From Deltaproteobacteria bacterium (GTDB lineage: Bacteria; Myxococcota_A; Polyangia; Haliangiales; JADYYK01), in the NCBI GenBank assembly GCA_020853705.1, contig JADYYK010000003.1, forward strand, positions 40,001-104,000: a stretch of 64,000 nt of DNA, given 5' to 3'. The notes under the pieces are model-generated. The model had not been told where the DNA came from. It saw only the letters and a list, made by a program, of their open reading frames with translations, and did no database searches. Positions 59,090-64,000 of the stretch are shown in pieces. Made by a program: the position numbers and the translations under genes. Position 1 is the first letter of the stretch; every line of letters begins with the position of its first letter.

Positions 59090-59094
59090 CCAGC

Positions 59095-59601
59095 TCACGG
59101 CGTCGCGGCGGGGATCTTGACCAGCTCGTAGGCGGCGCTGCACGCCGCCGCGTCGGGTGTCGCGATCATCCAGCCGTACAGGCAGCGATAGCCAGGGTCT
59201 TCACGGCTGGCCCAGATCTGCGTCCCCTTGTGCGCGATCCCGCCCGCGGCCAGCGCCAGCGGCTTGCGCAGCAGCAGGTGGGAGGCGGCGGCGACGCCGG
59301 GGTCGAGGCCGGCGACCGACTCGACATTGAGGCGCTGCTCCTCGGCGGTGATGGGCTGGTCGCGCAGCTCGGCGCGCAGGCGCAACCCGAGCTCCGAGTA
59401 GATCCTGAGCGGCCGGCCCGCCATGCCGTGACAGTCCAGGGTGGCGCAGCGCGCACCGACGTAGGGGTCGACCTGGCGCTGCCAGGTCGCGACGTCGAGC
59501 TCGGCCAGAGTGTCGGTGGGCTCGGCGCTCTGGCAGCCGGTCAGCGCGACGGCGAGCGCCAGCAGCCCCAGCGCCATGGCGGTCCACAGGAGCGCCCTCA
59601 T
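59095..59601 (-). CDS. Lipoprotein with CX4CH haem-like motif
   Basis: 168 residues. The signal peptide ends in a lipobox (ALTGCQSAE). YVGARCATLDCHGMAGRPLRIYS contains C-x4-CH followed by glycine, which in several myxobacterial proteins stands where a c-type haem site (CxxCH) is expected. Two later cysteines (YRCLYGWM and AACSAAYEL) could pair. It is the last of a seven-gene overlapping operon and its start overlaps the preceding stop by four bases. It probably acts in periplasmic or outer-membrane electron transfer. Confidence 0.8.
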   Translation of the reverse strand: MRALLWTAMALGLLALAVALTGCQSAEPTDTLAELDVATWQRQVDPYVGARCATLDCHGMAGRPLRIYSELGLRLRAELRDQPITAEEQRLNVESVAGLDPGVAAASHLLLRKPLALAAGGIAHKGTQIWASREDPGYRCLYGWMIATPDAAACSAAYELVKIPAATP

Positions 59602-60113
59602 GGCGTGTCCTCGAGGAAGATCTTCGACACCGTGTCGGTGCCGGCGCCGTTCAGGCTGTGGCAGATCGAGCACGAGCCCTCGCGATGCACCGAGGTGCGC
59701 ATCTGCTTCTCCAGGCCGCCCAGGCTGACCTTGATGCGCAGCGGGAACACCGGCTCCCAGGGGATGCGCAGGTTGCCCTGGCGTCCGGGCTGCGGCGCGC
59801 CGAGACCGCTCCGCACCTCGAGATAGAAGTTCCCGGCCGAGTTGCTGGTGGCCACCATCTCGTGGCCGGCGTCGTCGGTGATGGCGACCGCCGCGCCCTG
59901 CACACCGCGCCCGTCGCTGGCGCGCTGGTAGATGGTGCCGGCGATGGCGAAGTCGTGACACAGCAGGCAGGGCTGGCCGGGGCGATGCGTCGGGCTGCCC
60001 CCGCCGGTGTCGGGCAGGTCGGCCACGCGCGGGTCGTCGTAGCGGCAGCCGACGGCCGGCGCGAACACGAGCAGGAGGAGCGCGCCACGCAGCCAGCTCA
60101 TCCTCACCCTCAT
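59598..60113 (-). CDS. Lipoprotein with two c-type haem motifs
   Basis: 171 residues. A lipobox (APAVGCRYD) ends the signal peptide. Two perfect haem-binding CxxCH motifs are present, PCLLCHDF near residue 50 and GSCSICHSLN near residue 148. Between them lies a carboxypeptidase regulatory-like beta domain (RGVQGAAVAITDDAGHEMVA ... SNSAGNFYLEV). It should be a diheme cytochrome on the periplasmic side. Overlaps of four bases on both sides place it firmly in the redox operon. Confidence 0.88.
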   Translation of the reverse strand: MRVRMSWLRGALLLLVFAPAVGCRYDDPRVADLPDTGGGSPTHRPGQPCLLCHDFAIAGTIYQRASDGRGVQGAAVAITDDAGHEMVATSNSAGNFYLEVRSGLGAPQPGRQGNLRIPWEPVFPLRIKVSLGGLEKQMRTSVHREGSCSICHSLNGAGTDTVSKIFLEDTP

Positions 60114-61273
60114 CGCGGGTACCTCACGCCGAGCTGGCCGATCAGCGCCACCCGGCTGTCCAGGAACATGTAGTCGAGGTAGCGCGTGTAGGTGCCCTCG
60201 AGGTCGGCGTAGAGGCCGAAGTCGCCCAGGCCGAGCTCGTAGCGCGCGCCGCTCGACAGCGTCACGTAGGGCGACAGATCGCGATCCATGGTGCGCCAGC
60301 GCGGGATCTCGCCGGGTGCGGTGACATAGGCGCGGTGCCAGAAGAAGGCGCCGGTCTGCTGGTGCACGCGGCCGCGCAGCGACAGCCGCGAGGTCTGGCC
60401 GATGGGGATGGCGAGCTCGCTCTCGAGCGAGTTGGCGATCAGGCTCCAGGAGTCGACATAGAAGCGGTAGTCGGCGCGCAGCGAGCCGTGAATGGCGCCG
60501 AGGTAGCGCAGCAGGCGCAGGCCGAAGGCGTGGCGGATGCGCAGGTCGGGCACCTCCTCGGGTGGCCGCTCGGCCTGGCGGTAGTCGTCGAAGTTGGCGA
60601 GGTCGAGGGTGACGCCGGCGGCGGCGCTGGACGCCATCACGTCGGGCGTGAACAGCGGCACATAGCGGTAGGGCTTCTCCTGGTAGCCGGTCTGCGCGGT
60701 CAGGGTGTAGACCCCACGCAGCAGGGTGCGCGGGCCGACCACCTGGGTCAGCGAGACCTCGGCGGTGTGGGTCGTCAGCGCGCGCGACCAGGTCGCCAGC
60801 GAGGTGCCCGAGCGACCGACCTCGTCGAGCGACAGGTCATAGCTGGCGCTCAGGGTGGCGTCGGGGTGCAGGCGACGCTCGATGGCGGCGCCGAAGGCGC
60901 TGGAGGCATAGTCGGGTTCGCTGGAGTTGCGGTAGTGCGCCGAGGGCAGCCAGGGGCCGAAGCGCTTCGACACCGCGAGATCGACCTCGGTGCGCGACTC
61001 CCGGAAGCGCGGGGTGGCGTGCGACACCACGTCGACGGAGGCCGCGCTGATGACGTCGAGCACCACGCGCGCGCTGGCCTCGCCGCCGTCGCGATCCAGG
61101 CGGCCGTGCACCGCGGCCTGCGGGCTGACCACCAGCACGCGGTCGCTGTCGGCGTAGACCAGGGTGTCGACCGCGAAGCGCAGCACCGGGTTGGCCTCGC
61201 CGCGGGCGCTCGGGGCGCGGGCCGCCAGCGTGGCCAGGGCCAGGGCGGCGGCGGTGACGACGCGGGCGCGCAT
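60110..61273 (-). CDS. DUF3570 outer-membrane beta-barrel-like protein
   Basis: 387 residues with an N-terminal signal peptide (VVTAAALALATLAARAPSARG). Repeated amphipathic strands with aromatic ends (RADYRFYVDSWSLIANSLES, GARYELGLGDFGLYADLEGT) and the end LGVRYPR indicate an outer-membrane barrel. The pattern and company fit DUF3570, which is regularly encoded beside DUF4266 lipoproteins and thioredoxins. Both ends overlap the neighbouring genes. It may anchor or export the small DUF4266 protein; this is inferred from co-occurrence. Confidence 0.88.
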   Translation of the reverse strand: MRARVVTAAALALATLAARAPSARGEANPVLRFAVDTLVYADSDRVLVVSPQAAVHGRLDRDGGEASARVVLDVISAASVDVVSHATPRFRESRTEVDLAVSKRFGPWLPSAHYRNSSEPDYASSAFGAAIERRLHPDATLSASYDLSLDEVGRSGTSLATWSRALTTHTAEVSLTQVVGPRTLLRGVYTLTAQTGYQEKPYRYVPLFTPDVMASSAAAGVTLDLANFDDYRQAERPPEEVPDLRIRHAFGLRLLRYLGAIHGSLRADYRFYVDSWSLIANSLESELAIPIGQTSRLSLRGRVHQQTGAFFWHRAYVTAPGEIPRWRTMDRDLSPYVTLSSGARYELGLGDFGLYADLEGTYTRYLDYMFLDSRVALIGQLGVRYPR

Positions 61274-61497
61274 CAGTTGCAGCCGCAGCCTCCGCCGCCA
61301 CCACCGAAGCCGCCGGCGGCGCCCTCACGGGTGCCCAGGTAGTGGTGGTGCAGCGCCTCGCGGTCGGGCTCGGCGTCGGGCGCCATCACCGGGCGCGCCA
61401 GGTTCTCGCGCTGCCACGGCCTGGTGGTGCGACAGCCCGCGGTCAGCACGCAGCCGCCGAGGATCAGCCAGCCCAGCACGCGGGCGCGGGCGATCAC
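61273..61497 (-). CDS. DUF4266 small lipoprotein with Gly-rich CGCN tail
   Basis: 74 residues from GTG 61497, overlapping the TlpA stop by four bases. A lipobox (VLTAGCRTT) follows a hydrophobic helix. The middle has REALHHHYLGTREGA and the C-terminus is GGFGGGGGGCGCN, the standard DUF4266 ending. The His cluster and Cys pair suggest metal or haem binding or a modified tail. It is followed by the DUF3570 gene with a one-base overlap. Confidence 0.88.
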   Translation of the reverse strand: MIARARVLGWLILGGCVLTAGCRTTRPWQRENLARPVMAPDAEPDREALHHHYLGTREGAAGGFGGGGGGCGCN

Positions 61498-62006
61498 TTC
61501 TGCTCCAGCAGCGCGGTCAGGTCGGCCTCCAGGCGCGCCAGGTCGCTGGCGCCGTAGAAGCCGGCGTTGACCTTGCGCACGATCCCCTTGCGGTCGACGA
61601 CGTAGGACGACGGCATCTTGGGTGGCTCGTAGCGCGCGACCACCTGGGCCTTGGGATCCAGCGGCACCGTCATGGTCAGCTTGGCGGCGGCGGCGAAGCG
61701 CGCGGCGTCGGCCTTGTCCTTGTTGATGTTGATGACCAGGACGACCAGGCCGCGCCGGGCCAGCTTGGCGTGCAGCTTCTCCAGCAGCGGCAGCTCCTGC
61801 TTGCACGGCGTGCACCACGAGGCCCAGAAGTCGATCAGCACGACCTTGCCGCGCAGATCGGCCAGGTGCACCTGCTTGCCGTCGAGCGTGGGCAGCGTGA
61901 AGTCGATCGCCGGCTTGCCGGCGGCGAGGGCGTGGGCGCTGGGGGCGCCCGCGAGCAGGCTGACCAGGGCGGCGAGGGCGGCGAGCGCGAACAGCGGACG
62001 GGACAT
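61494..62006 (-). CDS. TlpA-like periplasmic thioredoxin
   Basis: 170 residues with a signal peptide (LFALAALAALVSLLAGAPSAHA, i.e. cleavage after AHA). The thioredoxin fold has the active site WASWCTPCKQE and a cis-proline strand MPSSYVVDRKG. TlpA/ResA proteins reduce disulfides in apocytochromes or deliver electrons in the periplasm, and DsbD, encoded next to it, would supply the electrons. It fits the cytochrome genes downstream. The start overlaps the DsbD stop by one base. Confidence 0.93.
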   Translation of the reverse strand: MSRPLFALAALAALVSLLAGAPSAHALAAGKPAIDFTLPTLDGKQVHLADLRGKVVLIDFWASWCTPCKQELPLLEKLHAKLARRGLVVLVININKDKADAARFAAAAKLTMTVPLDPKAQVVARYEPPKMPSSYVVDRKGIVRKVNAGFYGASDLARLEADLTALLEQK

Positions 62007-63427
62007 CACAGGGCTCCTTGCTGGGGACGGTTGGGCAGGTCGGTGGAGGCGTGGGCGCAGCCGGGGGCGCCCTCGAGCAGGTCGAGGAAGGCGCGCGGGC
62101 CGATCCAGGTCTGGGCGCGACCGCGCTCGCGACCGTCGGCGCCCAGCACCACCACGGTCGGCAGCGTGCGCGCGCCATAGCGCGCCTTGAGCGCCTGCAC
62201 CTCGGCGGTGGCGCGGGTGGCGTCGACCTTGACGGTGACGAAGCGCTGCATCGCGGCCCAGACCTTGGCGTCGGCGAAGGTGTCGGTCTCGAACCTGGTG
62301 CACGGGCCGCACCAGCGCGCCGCAAAGTCGATGACCATGGGGCGGCCGGTGCGCGCGGCCAGGGCGCGACCGTCGGCCTCGTTCATCCAGTGCAGGCGGC
62401 GGCGCGGGGCACCGAGGTAGAGGATGAGGGCGACCGCGCCGATGACCGACAGCACGAGGCCGCCGCTCTTGCGCAGCCGCTCGACGCGGCCGCCATGGAA
62501 GCTGAGGTGCACGGCGCCCAGGACCAGGCCGAGCACCAGGATCGCGGCGCCGAGCAGCGCGAACCACAGCTCGGGCGAGGCCAGCTCGCGCAGGGCGGGG
62601 GGTGCGATGGGCAGCACGAAGTAGATCGCCATCACCATGAGGGCGATGGCGCCGACGCTCTTGACGCTGTCCATCCAGGCGCCGCTGCGCGGCAGCGACA
62701 CCGCGAAGCTGCCGACCACGAAGAACAGCAGACCCATGCCCAGCGAGAAGGTGCCCAGCACCACGAAGCCGAGCAGCGGATCACCGCTGCGCGCGACGAA
62801 GGCCAGCAGCGACAGCAGCGACGGGCCGGTGCACGGCGCCGCGGTCAGACCGCCGACCATGCCCATCGCGAGCGCGCCGCCGAAACCCTTGCCGCCCACG
62901 GTGGCCAGGCGCTGGCGGAGGCCGCTGGGCAGATCGAAGCTGTAGAAGCCGAGCATCGAGCCCGACAGCGCCAGGTAGAAGCCCACCAGCGGCAGCACCA
63001 CCCAGGGATTGCCGAGGAAGGCGCCAAACTCGGTCTGGCGGCCGGTGAGCGCGAAGATGACGCCCAGCGAGGTGTAGGTCAGCGTCATGCCGGCGACGTA
63101 GGTCAGCGCCAGCGCCATGCCGCGGCGACGCGGCACCTCGGCGCCCTTGGCCCCGAAGATGGAGAGGACGATCGGGATCATCGGATACACGCACGGCGTG
63201 AGCGAGGTCAGCACGCCCCAGCCGAAGACGCCGAGCAGCGCCAGCGCCCAGCCGCCCTGCAGCGCACGCTGGAAGCGATCCGGCCCCGCGGTGGCGCAGC
63301 CGACGCCGCTGGCGGCGAGCGCGTGGTGCTCGAGCAAGAGGAGGGTGACGCCGACCGCGGCGGCGGCGAGCAGTACGGGGAGGTGGCGCGACAGGGAGGT
63401 GCGACGGGGCGGGCTGGGCTGGGTCAT
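62006..63427 (-). CDS. dsbD: DsbD-like transmembrane thiol reductase
   Basis: 473 residues. An N-terminal hydrophobic helix is followed by an eight-helix membrane domain with the two redox cysteines in SLTPCVYPMIP and TAAPCTGPSLL, as in DsbD/CcdA. The C-terminal thioredoxin domain has FAARWCGPCTRFE. The N-terminal DsbD-alpha domain is missing, so the protein resembles the shortened DsbD of many Proteobacteria. It passes electrons from cytoplasmic thioredoxin to periplasmic TlpA for cytochrome maturation. It is the first gene of the redox operon. Confidence 0.93.
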   Translation of the reverse strand: MTQPSPPRRTSLSRHLPVLLAAAAVGVTLLLLEHHALAASGVGCATAGPDRFQRALQGGWALALLGVFGWGVLTSLTPCVYPMIPIVLSIFGAKGAEVPRRRGMALALTYVAGMTLTYTSLGVIFALTGRQTEFGAFLGNPWVVLPLVGFYLALSGSMLGFYSFDLPSGLRQRLATVGGKGFGGALAMGMVGGLTAAPCTGPSLLSLLAFVARSGDPLLGFVVLGTFSLGMGLLFFVVGSFAVSLPRSGAWMDSVKSVGAIALMVMAIYFVLPIAPPALRELASPELWFALLGAAILVLGLVLGAVHLSFHGGRVERLRKSGGLVLSVIGAVALILYLGAPRRRLHWMNEADGRALAARTGRPMVIDFAARWCGPCTRFETDTFADAKVWAAMQRFVTVKVDATRATAEVQALKARYGARTLPTVVVLGADGRERGRAQTWIGPRAFLDLLEGAPGCAHASTDLPNRPQQGAL

Positions 63428-63497
63428 CGGATCCTGGCGGCGACGCAGGTGTCGCTCACCGGATGAGTGCCCGCCCGGGGCGAAGCCTTCGCGCTGA

Positions 63498-64000
63498 TCA
63501 GCGCGGCGTGGCGGCGGCGCGACGCGCGGCGACCGCGGCGAGCCCCTTGTGCGCGCTGTCACGCACGGTGCTGGCGGCGTCGCTCTCGGCGGCCTGGAAG
63601 CGGCGCTCGGCCTCGTCGAGCTCGCCGCCCTCGAGCAGCAGCCAGCCCAGCATGGCCGAGGCCTCACCGACCCGCGGTGACGCCGGGAAGCGCGTCACGA
63701 AGCCGCGCAGGGCCAGCGTGGCGCGCTCGCGATGGCCGGCGCGCGCGAGCGCGACCGCGGCCCAGAAGCGGGCGTCGACCGCGACAGGATCGCGCACGTT
63801 GGCGCCGGCGCGGGTGAAGGCCTCGGCGGCGGCGGCGTGATCACCCTCGCGCAGGGCGCGCCAGCCGGCCTCGAAGGCCGCCTCGGCGGGGGTCAACACG
63901 GGACTCGGTGCGGGCTCGACGGAGGGACTCGCGCTCGGCACCGTGGTCGGGATCGTGGTCGTGGTCGTGCTCGTGCTCGTGCTCGTGGTCGTGCTCGTGC
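63498..64000 (-). CDS. Tol-Pal/TPR-type protein, 5' end outside window
   Basis: The C-terminal 147 residues from GTG 63941 have a TPR-like pattern (AAFEAGWRALREGDHAAAAEAF, FWAAVALARAGHRERATLALRGF, LGWLLLEGGELDEAERRFQAAE). Upstream of that GTG the frame stays open to the window edge and encodes a Thr/Ser-rich linker, so the real N-terminus is probably outside. Such proteins are often membrane-anchored regulators. It is 70 bases from the DsbD gene and on the same strand. Confidence 0.65.
   Translation of the reverse strand, partial: TSTTTSTSTSTTTTTIPTTVPSASPSVEPAPSPVLTPAEAAFEAGWRALREGDHAAAAEAFTRAGANVRDPVAVDARFWAAVALARAGHRERATLALRGFVTRFPASPRVGEASAMLGWLLLEGGELDEAERRFQAAESDAASTVRDSAHKGLAAVAARRAAATPR
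63942..64000. repeat. GTGGTC/GTGCTC hexamer repeat
   Basis: About nine imperfect six-base units (GTGGTC or GTGCTC) run to the window edge. They encode the Thr/Ser linker of the partial minus-strand gene and are likely to vary in length by slippage. Confidence 0.8.

Noticed and set aside
63942..64000. Hexamer repeat as a possible regulatory or CRISPR element
   Set aside because: It is a simple in-frame Thr/Ser linker repeat of a partial gene.

Overview
This is a GC-rich, very gene-dense window from what is probably a member of the Myxococcota. I infer that from the strong G/C third-position bias, the many Ala/Pro/Gly-rich proteins, Hanks-type kinases, FHA proteins, CX4CH-type lipoproteins and tandemly repetitive lipoproteins. 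No rRNA, tRNA, CRISPR array, integrase or transposase was seen. Nearly all genes sit in tightly packed or overlapping operons.

Layout. (1) 1-5.3 kb, plus strand: the end of a PEGA-like membrane protein, two paralogous repeat lipoproteins, a Ser/Thr kinase and an unknown protein. (2) 5.3-6.9 kb: a radical SAM protein and a PP2C phosphatase, divergent. (3) 6.9-49 kb, almost entirely minus strand: an extracellular contractile injection system (eCIS, Afp/PVC-like). In transcription order it holds a DUF4255/Afp16-like protein, sheath 1, two double-length tube proteins, a tail-assembly protein with a DUF6760-type small protein, sheath 2, a short tube protein, a 1523-residue Ala/Pro-rich protein, an Afp7-like protein, separate gpD hub and gpV spike, then (after five accessory genes on either strand) a 979-residue PAAR protein, a zinc ribbon, gp25, a TIGR02243 baseplate protein, a PASTA-fused TIGR02242 protein, an unknown conserved protein, four FHA proteins, a Ycf46-like AAA ATPase with Ycf35-like (DUF1257) and DUF2997 partners, a DUF4157 protein and a pentapeptide-repeat protein. 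(4) 49-64 kb: a KamA-like radical SAM enzyme, a large kinase with TPR-like repeats, an MrfA/MrfB-like helicase-exonuclease pair, a nucleotidyltransferase-like gene, a GNAT acetyltransferase, an AhpD-like gene pair, and a seven-gene overlapping operon for multihaem/redox lipoproteins, DUF3570/DUF4266, TlpA and DsbD.

How it may work together. The contractile tube, sheath, baseplate and spike genes are essentially complete, while phage capsid, lysis and T6SS membrane genes are absent. A kinase, a PP2C phosphatase and four FHA proteins at one end look like a phospho-threonine control circuit such as the one that regulates T6SS firing, here attached to an eCIS. The Ycf46-type ATPase stands where an Afp15-type ATPase would be expected.

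Two recoding events are the most striking sequence-level findings. A -1 programmed frameshift signal (slippery G GGG GGA, 7-nt spacer, 11-bp hairpin) joins the tail-assembly gene to the DUF6760-like frame, which has no normal start codon. An AhpD-like gene has an in-frame TGA exactly where the second cysteine of its CxxC site is expected, followed 17 nt later by a GGUC-loop hairpin, so it is probably a selenoprotein. A third unexpected feature is a 42-bp hairpin repeat found only between three convergent gene pairs.
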